DNA of 34,572 nt, taken from positions 1 through 34,572 of the forward strand of contig JBFMCL010000030.1 of the NCBI GenBank assembly GCA_040754395.1, written 5' to 3'. The position numbers and the translations under genes are program-made. The notes below the pieces were generated by a model. It ran no database searches. It saw only the letters and a program-made list of their open reading frames with translations, and was not told the DNA's origin. Each line of letters opens with the position of its first letter. The first letter of the stretch is position 1. Below, piece by piece: positions 7,662 to 15,904 of the stretch. This DNA is from Nitrospirota bacterium. GTDB taxonomy: Bacteria; Nitrospirota; Thermodesulfovibrionia; Thermodesulfovibrionales; SM23-35.

Positions 7662-8189
7662 GTGAAATACAAGACCCTTATTCTCCTGATACTGCTGATC
7701 GCAGGTCTGATAATCGGGTTCATTTCAATAAAGCCCTCCCACGTCACAAAGATAATCACCATCGGAAGCGCTGTTCCCGATTTCGAACTTGTGGACGCAG
7801 AGGATAACAGAATCCGTTTGCATGATATGAAAGGGTCCGTCGTGCTGATCAATTTCTGGGCTACGTGGTGTGCCTCATGTATCGAGGAACTTCCGTCTAT
7901 TGAGAGGCTTTACCGTTATCTTTCTGCAGAGTCACGTTTCAGGGTAGTGACTATTCTTTACCGCGACGATGGCAGCAGAGCCCTGAATTTTATGAAACAG
8001 AACGGCCTCACATTCCCTGTCTACGTGAATCCCGACAATTCTGCCGCGAAATATTTCGGCATCACAGGAGTTCCTGAGACATTCCTGATAGATAAGAAGG
8101 GGGTTCTGCGGCATAAGGTGATAGGGCCTGCTGAATGGGATGCTCCATACGCGATCGAAAAAATCCAGGCCATTCTTAACGAACCATAA
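7662..8189 (+). CDS. Membrane-anchored thioredoxin-fold protein (TlpA/ResA family)
   Basis: The protein has 175 residues and starts with GTG six bases after clpC. One hydrophobic N-terminal segment (about 5-23) should anchor it with the thioredoxin domain outside the cytoplasm. The redox motif is WCASC with Cys70 and Cys73, preceded by VLINFWAT. The cis-proline loop is GVPETF, as expected for TlpA/ResA/CcmG proteins. Such proteins reduce disulfides, commonly in apocytochrome c maturation, but no cytochrome biogenesis gene is adjacent, so the substrate is unknown. No ribosome site is evident ahead of the GTG, so translation may be coupled to clpC. Confidence 0.88.
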   Translation: MKYKTLILLILLIAGLIIGFISIKPSHVTKIITIGSAVPDFELVDAEDNRIRLHDMKGSVVLINFWATWCASCIEELPSIERLYRYLSAESRFRVVTILYRDDGSRALNFMKQNGLTFPVYVNPDNSAAKYFGITGVPETFLIDKKGVLRHKVIGPAEWDAPYAIEKIQAILNEP

Positions 8190-8211
8190 CCTTGTTTTTC
8201 TGACGATATCC

Positions 8212-8742
8212 ATGGGGAAACTCAGCGCTCCGGAATCAGCAATGCTCTTTGCCGGAACACTGTATGCCGACGCCGCTGCATACCAGCACGCAAAGGAAAT
8301 TCTTCAAGACAGTTTCGGCAGCACTTTTTTCGAAACTCCCCCCACACCATGGGAGTATTCATCCTATTACCGGGATGAACTCGGATTTCCCGTTATACGA
8401 CAGTTTATCTTTTTCAACGGGATAATAGATCCGGGCATCCTCGCCGGGGTTAAAATCAGAACCAATGCAATTGAAGCAATGCTTTCCTCTGAAGGGAAAA
8501 GGAAAATAAACATTGATCCGGGATACCTGACCCTCTCGAAAGTCGTCCTCGCTTCCACCAAGAACTATGTCCACCGGATCTATCTGGGAAAAGGGATATA
8601 TGCAGAGGTTACGCTGATTTTCAGGGATAATGCGTTCCGTCCCCATCTTTTCACATACCGTGACTATCAGGACAGGGCATATACGGATATGTTTCGTGCG
8701 ATGAGGACACGACTGAAAACACTCCTCGATACGCATCCGTAA
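8212..8742 (+). CDS. DUF4416 family protein of unknown function
   Basis: I chose the ATG at 8212, giving 176 residues beginning MGKLSAPESAMLFAG. Longer in-frame starts would overlap the thioredoxin gene. The family signature is strong near the C-terminus: SKVVLASTKNYVHRIYLGKG followed by IYAEVTLIF. DUF4416 is found mainly in Nitrospirota, Desulfobacterota and Aquificota and has no established function. It has no signal peptide or membrane segment. It is the last gene of the clpC group, about 22 bases after the thioredoxin stop, and converges on proB. Confidence 0.85.
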   Translation: MGKLSAPESAMLFAGTLYADAAAYQHAKEILQDSFGSTFFETPPTPWEYSSYYRDELGFPVIRQFIFFNGIIDPGILAGVKIRTNAIEAMLSSEGKRKINIDPGYLTLSKVVLASTKNYVHRIYLGKGIYAEVTLIFRDNAFRPHLFTYRDYQDRAYTDMFRAMRTRLKTLLDTHP

Positions 8743-8829
8743 CAAACACGTTCCTGCGCACCTTGTGCGGACGTCAGCGCAGAAGCCCGTCCCGTGGGGA
8801 CTATTCGCAGCATTGTTCCTGCAAAGGAC

Positions 8830-9927
8830 TCACAGTACAACCAGATTATCCCGGTGTATCGCTTCGTCAGAATATTTGTACCCGAGAATTTTTTCTATTT
8901 CTGATGTCTTCCTACCCTTTATCCTGAGAATTTCCGTGGAAGAATAATTGATAAGCCCTTTTGCAACACGGTTCCCTTTTGTGTCCAGGCAAAAGACCGC
9001 ATCTCCGGTATCGAACGTCCCCTCAACAGAAAGAATGCCTGATGGCAGAAGGCTCTTGCCGCCTTTCAGAATTGCCAGCACGGCACCCTCATCGATCATG
9101 ATACCTCCTTTTGCCCTGCTGCTGTATGCTATCCAGCCCTTTCTTGAGGACAATTTCTCCTTCCTCGGGATAAATTCGGTGCCCGGACGTTCGCCCCTGC
9201 TGAGTGATTTCAGCAGTCCGTCCTTTCTGCCGCTGATGATATGCACCGTAATGCCGTTATTCACTGCGCGTTTTGCTGCAAGCAGCTTCGAATACATCCC
9301 CCCCGTGCCTATCACACTTCCTGCGCCTCCGGCTCTTTGTTCGAGTTCCGGCGTTATCTTCTCAACATTCCGTATCAGCCTTGCCCCGGGACTCTGTCTG
9401 GGATCTTCAGTATAGAGCCCTTCCACATCCGAAAGGATTATGAGTTTCTCAGCATCCACCAGGCCTGAAACCAGAGAGGCAAGATGGTCGTTGTCCCCGA
9501 ACTTTATTTCATCAGTCGCAACGGTATCATTTTCATTGATAATTGGAACGACTCTGTAGGAAAGCAGCGTCAGAAGCGTGTTTTTCGAGTTGATGTATCG
9601 CTTCCTGTCAGAAAAATCATCCTGTGTAAGGAGCACCTGTGCAACTTTTTTCCTGAACTCCCAGAAGCTCCTTTCATATGCCCACATGAGACTGCTCTGC
9701 CCGACTGCGGCAGCCGCCTGTTTCAGTTTTATATCCTTTGGCTTTCCCTTCAGTCCGAGTTTCTTCATTCCGGCGGCAATGGCCCCTGACGAGACAATCA
9801 CCACCTCATACCCGGCATCCTGGAGCTCAGATACATCCCTTGCTATTGACAGGATTCTCTTTGTGTCAATACCCTCTACGCCTGAGGCAAGTATGTTACT
9901 GCCTATCTTCACGACAATTCTCTTCAT
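8830..9927 (-). CDS. proB: Glutamate 5-kinase with C-terminal PUA domain
   Basis: The protein has 365 residues and catalyses the first step of proline synthesis, ATP-dependent phosphorylation of glutamate. The amino-acid kinase domain (1-255) shows VVKIGSNIL at the start, VSSGAIAAGM, the NENDTVATDEIKFGDND active-site stretch and the GTGGMYSKLLAAK motif. A PUA domain occupies about 275-355, as in most full-length bacterial ProB. The usual neighbours obg and proA are not in the window. It is alone on the minus strand, convergent with the DUF4416 gene. Confidence 0.96.
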   Translation of the reverse strand: MKRIVVKIGSNILASGVEGIDTKRILSIARDVSELQDAGYEVVIVSSGAIAAGMKKLGLKGKPKDIKLKQAAAAVGQSSLMWAYERSFWEFRKKVAQVLLTQDDFSDRKRYINSKNTLLTLLSYRVVPIINENDTVATDEIKFGDNDHLASLVSGLVDAEKLIILSDVEGLYTEDPRQSPGARLIRNVEKITPELEQRAGGAGSVIGTGGMYSKLLAAKRAVNNGITVHIISGRKDGLLKSLSRGERPGTEFIPRKEKLSSRKGWIAYSSRAKGGIMIDEGAVLAILKGGKSLLPSGILSVEGTFDTGDAVFCLDTKGNRVAKGLINYSSTEILRIKGRKTSEIEKILGYKYSDEAIHRDNLVVL

Positions 9928-10108
9928 GTATTCCCTCGTTATTGGGGCGGATATGGGAAATTATACATTGGCAGGGATTCTGTTGTCATCAGGCGGGATA
10001 CGATAGTGTGTACAAGACCTGGATATGAGGCGCATGTTCGGGACAGGGGGGAGCGTTACTTCCTGATCTCCAAGCACGTCAGCTCCTGCAGGAACGGACG
10101 ATGAAGCC

Positions 10109-11527
10109 TCAGAGCACCTTCAGTGCCGCTTCTGTTATCACGGGATCAAACTGTGTATTGTTGCACCTTTTCAGCTCCTGGTATGCGTACTCCTTGCCCG
10201 GAGCCGGGCGGTAGGGTCTGTTTGCTGTCATGGAATCAAAAGAATCTGCAACATGAAGTATTCGTGAGCAAAACGGAATTTCCTCGCCTTTGAGCCCATC
10301 AGGATACCCTTGTCCGTCAACCCTTTCGTGGTCGTGTCTGATAATGGGTATGATGTCTTTGAGCTGTTTCACTTTTTCGAGCACGGAAACTCCGAGAAGA
10401 GGATGCCTCCTGATCACTTCGAACTCTTTTTCTGTCAGTTTCTCCGGTTTGTCAATGAGCTGGTCATACTGAATCTGCCCGATATCGTGCAGAAGCGCGG
10501 CCAAGCGCAGTTTTTCCATGTCATCGTTTCCGAGACCCATCTCTTTTGCAATTTTCAGGGAATATGTAGTCACCCGCTGAGAATGTCCCTTGTTCCATGG
10601 TCTCCGTTCGTCGCATGCATTTACTACTGCGGTCACAAATCCCATAAAAAGTTTTTCAAGCCTTTTGTATGAGTCGCAGATATCATCGATGATTTCAAGA
10701 AAAATCCCTTCATTTTTTTCAGCTTTTTCTGCCCACTGACGGAGATTTCGCTCATTCTCACATAAGGACTCCATTGCATGCCTCTGTCGTGTTATGTCTT
10801 CGACGGTTCCTCTGAAATACAGGAAATGATCATTGAGATCCCTGACTGCACGGATGTTTTCCGATATCCATACCCTGCTTCCGTCCTTGCGAAATGCCTG
10901 CGACTCAAAACCCGAAACTGCTTCGATCTTTTTTGCCAGTGACAAAACCTTCGGACGCTGGTCAGCCTTCACGTAGAATTTATATTCTTTCCCGTTCAGG
11001 CTTTTCAGGAGCTCATCAGGAGAATCGAATCCCAGTATCTGCGCAAAAGCACGGTTTGAGGTAATGTAATGTCCTTCAGGAGCCATAAGATAAATGCCCT
11101 CAACTGCATTGTCGAATATCGACCGGTAGATTTCTTCTTTCTTCCGCAAATGCCCGAATTCTATCGCCTTCGACAACTTCGTGAGGAGTTCCTCAGCACT
11201 GAACGGCTTCACTATATATTCAAACACATTTATTCCCATGGCCTTAATCGAGGCCTGCATCATACTTTGGTCTGTAATGATAATGCTTGCTACTTCTGGC
11301 TTGCCCGACATAGCTGCCCTGAGAAGGGCGATGCCGTCCATGTCAGGCATAACGACGTCAATAAGAAACAGGTCGTAATCATGTGTCTTGAGTGCCTCAA
11401 GGACATCTTCCCACATCGAAAAGCTGTCCGCCTGATATCCGGACTTCGCCAGAATCTCGCAAAGAGATTTCAGGAAATCGGCATTGCTGCCGAAGACCAT
11501 TATGTTTCCAAGGTTATACTTTACCAT
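10109..11527 (-). CDS. Receiver-PAS-HD-GYP protein, predicted cyclic-di-GMP phosphodiesterase
   Basis: The protein has 472 residues. An N-terminal receiver (about 8-122) has the phospho-acceptor Asp57 in LFLIDVVMPDMDG and Lys107 in VKPF, but the usual acidic pair near residue 12 is replaced by VFGSN. A PAS domain (about 132-255) ends in the EDITRQ signature. The HD-GYP domain (about 300-470) has HDIG, then HDHERVDGQGYPDGL, and ADSFDSMTANRPYRP. HD-GYP enzymes hydrolyse cyclic-di-GMP and so lower the biofilm signal. It is cytoplasmic. It lies downstream of, and in the same orientation as, the kinase-regulator pair at 11625-13705, but with a 97-base gap that may hold its own promoter. Confidence 0.92.
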   Translation of the reverse strand: MVKYNLGNIMVFGSNADFLKSLCEILAKSGYQADSFSMWEDVLEALKTHDYDLFLIDVVMPDMDGIALLRAAMSGKPEVASIIITDQSMMQASIKAMGINVFEYIVKPFSAEELLTKLSKAIEFGHLRKKEEIYRSIFDNAVEGIYLMAPEGHYITSNRAFAQILGFDSPDELLKSLNGKEYKFYVKADQRPKVLSLAKKIEAVSGFESQAFRKDGSRVWISENIRAVRDLNDHFLYFRGTVEDITRQRHAMESLCENERNLRQWAEKAEKNEGIFLEIIDDICDSYKRLEKLFMGFVTAVVNACDERRPWNKGHSQRVTTYSLKIAKEMGLGNDDMEKLRLAALLHDIGQIQYDQLIDKPEKLTEKEFEVIRRHPLLGVSVLEKVKQLKDIIPIIRHDHERVDGQGYPDGLKGEEIPFCSRILHVADSFDSMTANRPYRPAPGKEYAYQELKRCNNTQFDPVITEAALKVL

Positions 11528-11603
11528 AGCTCTTTCTCATGTCCTAAGAGAAAAGGATAACAAAACGGGAGCCAAAAAAAAATCATAGAACTTCAATCTT
11601 GCC

Positions 11604-11621
11604 TGTAGTATTTTTACTACA
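11604..11621 (-). terminator. Short hairpin after the NarL-type regulator, possible terminator
   Basis: TGTAGTA and TACTACA form a perfect 7-bp stem with a 4-base loop just downstream of the regulator stop codon. A run of nine T on the minus strand occurs only some 20 bases later, so it is not a standard intrinsic terminator. Confidence 0.3.
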
Positions 11622-11624
11622 ATA

Positions 11625-12257
11625 TTATTCAACCAGTCCATATTGCACCGCATAACGGATGACTTCAGCGATGGAATGCATTCCCATTTTGTCGAGTATA
11701 CGGGTTTTGTAGGTGCTGATTGTCTGGATACTCAGGGCAAGCTCTTCTGCGATTTCCTTCAGTGTTTTTCCTGAAGCAAACATGCACATGACCTGGTATT
11801 CCCGGTCAGAAAGCATCTGATGACGTGGCTTGTCATTATAAGGTTCCAGTTCATAGACCAGCCTTTCGGCGAGTGAGGCATTTACAAATTTGCCACCCTT
11901 CGAAATCTTTCTTATCGCTGCAATCAGTTCGTCCGGAGCACTCCCTTTGGTGAGATATCCGGATGCGCCTGCCCTGAAAGACCTGACCGCATATTGCTCC
12001 TCAGGATGCACACTCAGCATGAGAATGGGAAGTTTAGGGTTCTTTCTTTTGATCTGTTTGAGGATATCAAGTCCGTTCTTTCCGGGCATCGAGATATCCA
12101 GAAGTATCACATCATAATTATTCTCCTCCACCTTCTGTATGGCTGCATAACCGCTTTCCGCCTCGGCAGCAACAAGCATATCCGGTGTTTCCGAGATTAT
12201 CTCCTTCAACCCTCTCCGCACAATTGCATGATCATCAGCGATAAGTATCCTGATCAT
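11625..12257 (-). CDS. NarL/FixJ-family response regulator
   Basis: I chose the ATG at 12257 (210 residues, MIRILIADDHAIVRRGL) because it forms an ATGA overlap with the kinase stop; the longer frame adds ten residues with no family match. The receiver has the DD pair in ADDH, the phospho-acceptor in VILLDISMPGKNG and a KG motif in YLTKGSAP. The C-terminal LuxR-type helix-turn-helix contains LSDREYQVMCMFASGKTLKEI and SIQTISTYKTRI. It should be phosphorylated by the HisKA_3 kinase encoded immediately upstream and bind DNA as a dimer. Its target genes are unknown; the HD-GYP gene next door is the first candidate. Confidence 0.95.
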   Translation of the reverse strand: MIRILIADDHAIVRRGLKEIISETPDMLVAAEAESGYAAIQKVEENNYDVILLDISMPGKNGLDILKQIKRKNPKLPILMLSVHPEEQYAVRSFRAGASGYLTKGSAPDELIAAIRKISKGGKFVNASLAERLVYELEPYNDKPRHQMLSDREYQVMCMFASGKTLKEIAEELALSIQTISTYKTRILDKMGMHSIAEVIRYAVQYGLVE

Positions 12258-13705
12258 AATAGCTGCTCCTCTTTGCACGGGATGCATGCCAGTACCGCAG
12301 TCCCCCCTCCCTTCAAGCCTTTGATTCTTACTTCTCCCCCAAGCAGATGGGCACGTTCACGTATACCGATAAGACCGAACGATCTGGTCCGTAACATCTC
12401 TTCATCGGTAATGCCTTTTCCGTTGTCAATAACCATCAGTTCTATCCTGTCGCCGGTATGTTCCAGTCTGATCCTTACGTCCGTCGCCTCTGCGTGCCTG
12501 GCAACATTCGTCAGCGCCTCTTGAAGAATGCGGTATATTGCCGTAGACCGGTCCTGGTCCAAAAAAATCTCCTCAGGATGTCGTGTCAGTTCGCAGCGAA
12601 TTCCGGACCGCTTCTCAAATTCCCCTACCTGCCATTCAATCGCATCCGCAAGGCCAAGGTCATCAAGCAGTCCCGGTCTCAGCTCTGCGGATATCCTCTG
12701 CACCGTCCTGACAGCATCGTCGATAAGATCAGCCATTGAATTTGTCTTGAGAAGGAGTGCTTTCTGGTCTCCCGGAAGCTTGCTGTTCAGCCATGAGACG
12801 TCCAGTTTCAGCGCTGTCAGCATCTGTCCCAGCTCATCGTGTATCTCACGGGCGATGTACATGCGCTCTTTTTCCCTTGCTGACTGGAGATGTGCTGAGA
12901 GGTTGCGCAGTTGCTCCCGGGACCTTTTCAACTCCTCTTCTGCGCGTTTCCGTTCTGTGATGTCCTCAATCGTGCCTTCATAAAACAGGGTCTTCCCGGC
13001 GGTATCGTGAACAGCGTGGGCGTTTTCAGAAATCCATATCTTTGTACCATCCTTCTGGTATATCTCTGATTCGAATCCGGTGATGCCGCTTTGTTCCTCG
13101 ATCAAACACACCAGTTCAGTGTAGCGGTCGGAATTGACGTGCACCTGGTTCCCTATGTCTGTGATCCCCCGCACAAGCTCTTCTGTTGTTGCATATCCGA
13201 GGATCCTGGCGAGGGCGATGTTGGCTGTGACATATCTCCTTTCGGTGCTCATCTGATAAATGCCACCGACTGCGTTCTCGAATATGGAGCGGTACTTATT
13301 TTCAGCCTCCCGCAACCTCCGGACACTCATCGCACGATACAAAATCTGCCTGAGCATCTCAATGTCGAGAGGTTTCAGCACATAATCAAACGCGCCTATC
13401 TTCATCGCCTTCACCGCTGATTGTATGGTGCCCCTCCCTGTAACGATTATGCCGATAAGAAACGGATCTATTTCGAGCGCTTCTCTCAGCAGGGTTATTC
13501 CATCCATTTCAGGCATCACAAGATCTGTCAGGAGGAGATCGAAACTCTGCCCCTTCATTTCCCTCAGCGCATCCCTGCCCGAAGTATATCCTGCCACAAG
13601 ATATCCGTACCTGGACAGCAGGTCGCAAACCGGGGTAAGCGAGTCTATATCGTCATCGACTACCATTAAGCGCCCATAGTCTGACATTCTTGTCAATCCC
13701 TGCAT
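12254..13705 (-). CDS. Hybrid sensor kinase: receiver-PAS-HisKA_3-HATPase (NarX/DegS type)
   Basis: The protein has 483 residues; a start at residue 7 (MSDYGRL) is equally plausible. The receiver at about 12-125 has DDD at 17-19, Asp61 and Lys111. A PAS domain spans about 135-255. The HisKA_3 dimerisation region carries the phospho-acceptor His289 in AREIHDELGQ. The HATPase domain follows, with an N-box in LQEALTNVARHA, DNGKGI, and the GLIGIRERA motif typical of NarX-like kinases. There is no transmembrane segment, so it senses cytosolic input, either through PAS or by phosphotransfer to its N-terminal receiver. It is coupled by an ATGA overlap to its NarL-type partner. Confidence 0.94.
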   Translation of the reverse strand: MQGLTRMSDYGRLMVVDDDIDSLTPVCDLLSRYGYLVAGYTSGRDALREMKGQSFDLLLTDLVMPEMDGITLLREALEIDPFLIGIIVTGRGTIQSAVKAMKIGAFDYVLKPLDIEMLRQILYRAMSVRRLREAENKYRSIFENAVGGIYQMSTERRYVTANIALARILGYATTEELVRGITDIGNQVHVNSDRYTELVCLIEEQSGITGFESEIYQKDGTKIWISENAHAVHDTAGKTLFYEGTIEDITERKRAEEELKRSREQLRNLSAHLQSAREKERMYIAREIHDELGQMLTALKLDVSWLNSKLPGDQKALLLKTNSMADLIDDAVRTVQRISAELRPGLLDDLGLADAIEWQVGEFEKRSGIRCELTRHPEEIFLDQDRSTAIYRILQEALTNVARHAEATDVRIRLEHTGDRIELMVIDNGKGITDEEMLRTRSFGLIGIRERAHLLGGEVRIKGLKGGGTAVLACIPCKEEQLL

Positions 13706-13766
13706 ATATAATATATTATATTAAGCATATGCTTCAAGCTATTATGGAACATTTCTTTTGCAGCCA

Positions 13767-13798
13767 GCACATCTGCGGAAAAGATGTGCACTTTTTTT
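13767..13798 (+). terminator. Strong intrinsic terminator on the plus strand with no upstream gene
   Basis: GCACATCT (13767-13774) and AGATGTGC (13782-13789) form a perfect 8-bp stem with a 7-base loop, followed by AC and seven T. The orientation is plus, yet the nearest gene to the left (the kinase) is on the minus strand and starts at about 13705. It either ends a short RNA starting in the AT-rich stretch at about 13720 or protects the scpB group from read-through. Confidence 0.6.
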
Positions 13799-13973
13799 GG
13801 GCAGCCGATGCAGCAGGAAGCGTTTCTTATCCCCTGCATTTCATGCACGACCACGGAAATTCCTGTATGAAAAACGCGGTTATCATATAGCAAATGATAA
13901 TTTCATGACAATAACTATTTCCGCACCATGCACTGCCCTGCGTGTTCTGCGGTACCTGATGAACCGGCGTGTT

Positions 13974-13981
13974 GCTATAAT
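13974..13981 (+). promoter_or_regulatory. Extended -10 promoter ahead of the small basic protein and scpB
   Basis: TGCTATAAT (TG at 13973-13974, TATAAT at 13976-13981) is an extended -10 element; no good -35 is seen. The predicted start is near 13988, giving a leader of only about 8-14 bases. Confidence 0.45.
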
Positions 13982-13995
13982 ATCTGACAGGGACC

Positions 13996-14187
13996 ATGTA
14001 CATGAAAGGCAAAAGAAAGAAGAAACCAAAACCTCGCCTTCCGATAGATGCCGTGCTGAAACTCGGAAGCCATCCGGTCACCACCAGAAAAGGCGAGAAA
14101 GGATACGACAGAAAGCGCCTGAGCAAGCAAAACCGTAAAATCATAAGAGAAGCAATGCTGAATAAAATTACTGAACAAAACAATTGA
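13996..14187 (+). CDS. Small basic protein of unknown function
   Basis: The frame encodes 63 residues (MYMKGK...), or 61 if the second ATG at 14002, better spaced from ACAGGGA, is used. It is rich in Lys and Arg at both ends, with a central LPIDAVLKLGSHPVTTRKGEKGYDRKR. Short, basic proteins with a GxKxYDRKR-like centre are found in related genomes, but I cannot name a function. It lies 41 bases upstream of scpB in the same direction and behind a plausible promoter. No membrane segment or cysteine is present. Nucleic-acid binding is suggested only by charge. Confidence 0.6.
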   Translation: MYMKGKRKKKPKPRLPIDAVLKLGSHPVTTRKGEKGYDRKRLSKQNRKIIREAMLNKITEQNN

Positions 14188-14228
14188 TATTTTCGGTTTT
14201 TTTTGGTAAATTTATAAGGGTTTCGCAA

Positions 14229-14759
14229 ATGGAAGACAGAGAGAAAAAATATGCACTTGAAGCGATACTCTTTCTTTCAGGAGACGTAATCACTGTCTCT
14301 TCACTCAAAGACATAATGGAGACCCCGGAGGCCGACATTCAAAGACTTATGGCTGAACTGATTGCAGAATACCACGAGAGAAATACCGGAATGCTTATTG
14401 TGGAAATCGCAGGCGGATACCAGATGGTCACAAACCCTGCCTATGCCGAATGGGTCAGAAAATTCAAGAGCACTCATGCATCAAGCAAACTCTCTCTCCC
14501 TGCGCTCGAAACTCTTGCGATCATTGCATACAAACAGCCGATTATAAGGGCTGAAATCGAACAGATCAGGGGTGTCAACTCTGACAGTGCTATCAGAACC
14601 CTTTATGACAAGCGGCTGATAAAAATTATGGGCCGCAAGGAAGCGCCCGGCAGACCGTTTCTTTATGGTACGACAAGGGATTTCCTCCAGTATTTCGGAC
14701 TGAAGGATCTTACCGAACTTCCCACGCTGAAAGACCTTATTCGTGAGGAAGCAGCCTGA
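14229..14759 (+). CDS. scpB: Segregation and condensation protein B
   Basis: I chose the ATG at 14229 (176 residues, MEDREKKYALEAILFLSG), which follows an AAGGG ribosome site; the upstream in-frame extension has no family similarity. Two winged-helix domains are expected. The hallmark segment is LPALETLAIIAYKQPIIRAE, then EQIRGVNSDSAIRTLYDKRL, and KEAPGRPFLYGTT near the C-terminus. ScpB joins ScpA and SMC to form condensin for chromosome segregation. ScpA is not adjacent in this window. The next gene, a LysM hydrolase, begins 14 bases downstream. Confidence 0.95.
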   Translation: MEDREKKYALEAILFLSGDVITVSSLKDIMETPEADIQRLMAELIAEYHERNTGMLIVEIAGGYQMVTNPAYAEWVRKFKSTHASSKLSLPALETLAIIAYKQPIIRAEIEQIRGVNSDSAIRTLYDKRLIKIMGRKEAPGRPFLYGTTRDFLQYFGLKDLTELPTLKDLIREEAA

Positions 14760-14773
14760 TTTCAGGAGGTAGT

Positions 14774-15904
14774 ATGAAAAAGACAGCGTTGATTGTTTCT
14801 GCTGCGATTATGATGCTTTTCCTGCTTGCGGGCATCAGTTATGCCGACAGGACATATGTAATAAAAAAGGGTGACAACCCTTATGATATTGCAAAAAAAT
14901 TCAAAGTCGATCTGCAGGATCTGATTAAGGCAAACAAACTGGACCCCTCACACCTCAGACCCGGAAGGAAGATAAGAATTCCTTCCGACAACAAAGGGCA
15001 TACTGCCGGGACCAAAGTGGCAAAAGAGAAAAAGAGCACACAGGTGAATGAAGCGGTCTCAGATCATGCAACAGAAAGACAGGGATTTGCCCATAGCAAC
15101 GCGCAGTTCCATACAGTTCGCAAGGGCGACACGCTTCTGGCCATTGCAAGGAAACATTCAGTGCCAGTCGACGAACTGAAGGAAATGAATAACATAAGGT
15201 CATCCAGGCTGAAAATAGGCCAGAAGATCATCCTCAGGCAGGACGATTCGGAAGATTACACAGTCAGAAAAGGAGATACGGTATGGAGTATCGCAAGAAG
15301 ATTCGACCGTGATCCGGACGAACTGATGGAAATCAACGGGCTTGAAACCGACTCTCTTCAGGTTGGCCAGAAAATCCTTCTGAAGTCTGCTCAGGACGCA
15401 AAAGAACAAAAAGTATATGACGCAATACTTTCGCAGGCCCGCATTAGTGCTCATGAAACAGAAAGATTCTCGCCATCTGAAAAGCTCAATGAAATGAGCA
15501 TGCAGGACCGTCTCATCCTCTTCGCCAAGAGGCTTCTCGATATCCCCTACCGATTCGGCGGGAACAGTGTCATGGGTATTGACTGTTCCGCTTATGTAAA
15601 AAAGGTATACAGTCTAATAGGTGTAGACCTCCCGCGTTCCGCGAGGCAGCAGTTCGAGGAAGGAGAGCCGGTCGATGCAGACAAACTATCGATCGGTGAT
15701 CTCGTATTCTTCAGAACATATGCATCGTTTCCCTCCCACGTAGGAATCTATCTCGGAAACAACCTTTTCATCCATGCCTCGTCAAAAAGCAAGAAAGTGA
15801 CGATAGACAGTCTTGATACACCATATTACATCAAGAGGTTTATCGGAGCTAAAAGGCTGCTGGAGGGCGATCAGGCACAAAAGGATTCCGGATCGGACGG
15901 ATAG
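14774..15904 (+). CDS. Secreted LysM x3 / NlpC-P60 peptidoglycan endopeptidase
   Basis: The protein has 376 residues. A signal peptide (1-24) ends near ISYA. Three LysM repeats lie at about 27-70, 113-155 and 162-204, each with the YTVRKGDT-type start and a GQKI end. The NlpC/P60 catalytic domain (about 243-365) has Cys271 in GIDCSAYVKK, His322 in SHVGIYLG and His334 in FIHASS. It should cleave peptide cross-links in the periplasmic murein. A strong AGGAGGT ribosome site precedes the ATG. It follows scpB closely and meets the moeA-like gene tail to tail with no intergenic space (stop at 15904, opposite stop at 15905). Confidence 0.94.
   Translation: MKKTALIVSAAIMMLFLLAGISYADRTYVIKKGDNPYDIAKKFKVDLQDLIKANKLDPSHLRPGRKIRIPSDNKGHTAGTKVAKEKKSTQVNEAVSDHATERQGFAHSNAQFHTVRKGDTLLAIARKHSVPVDELKEMNNIRSSRLKIGQKIILRQDDSEDYTVRKGDTVWSIARRFDRDPDELMEINGLETDSLQVGQKILLKSAQDAKEQKVYDAILSQARISAHETERFSPSEKLNEMSMQDRLILFAKRLLDIPYRFGGNSVMGIDCSAYVKKVYSLIGVDLPRSARQQFEEGEPVDADKLSIGDLVFFRTYASFPSHVGIYLGNNLFIHASSKSKKVTIDSLDTPYYIKRFIGAKRLLEGDQAQKDSGSDG

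Noticed and set aside
13690-13893. Overlapping 66-residue frames on both strands
   Set aside because: They run through an AT palindrome and an intrinsic terminator, with no ribosome site.
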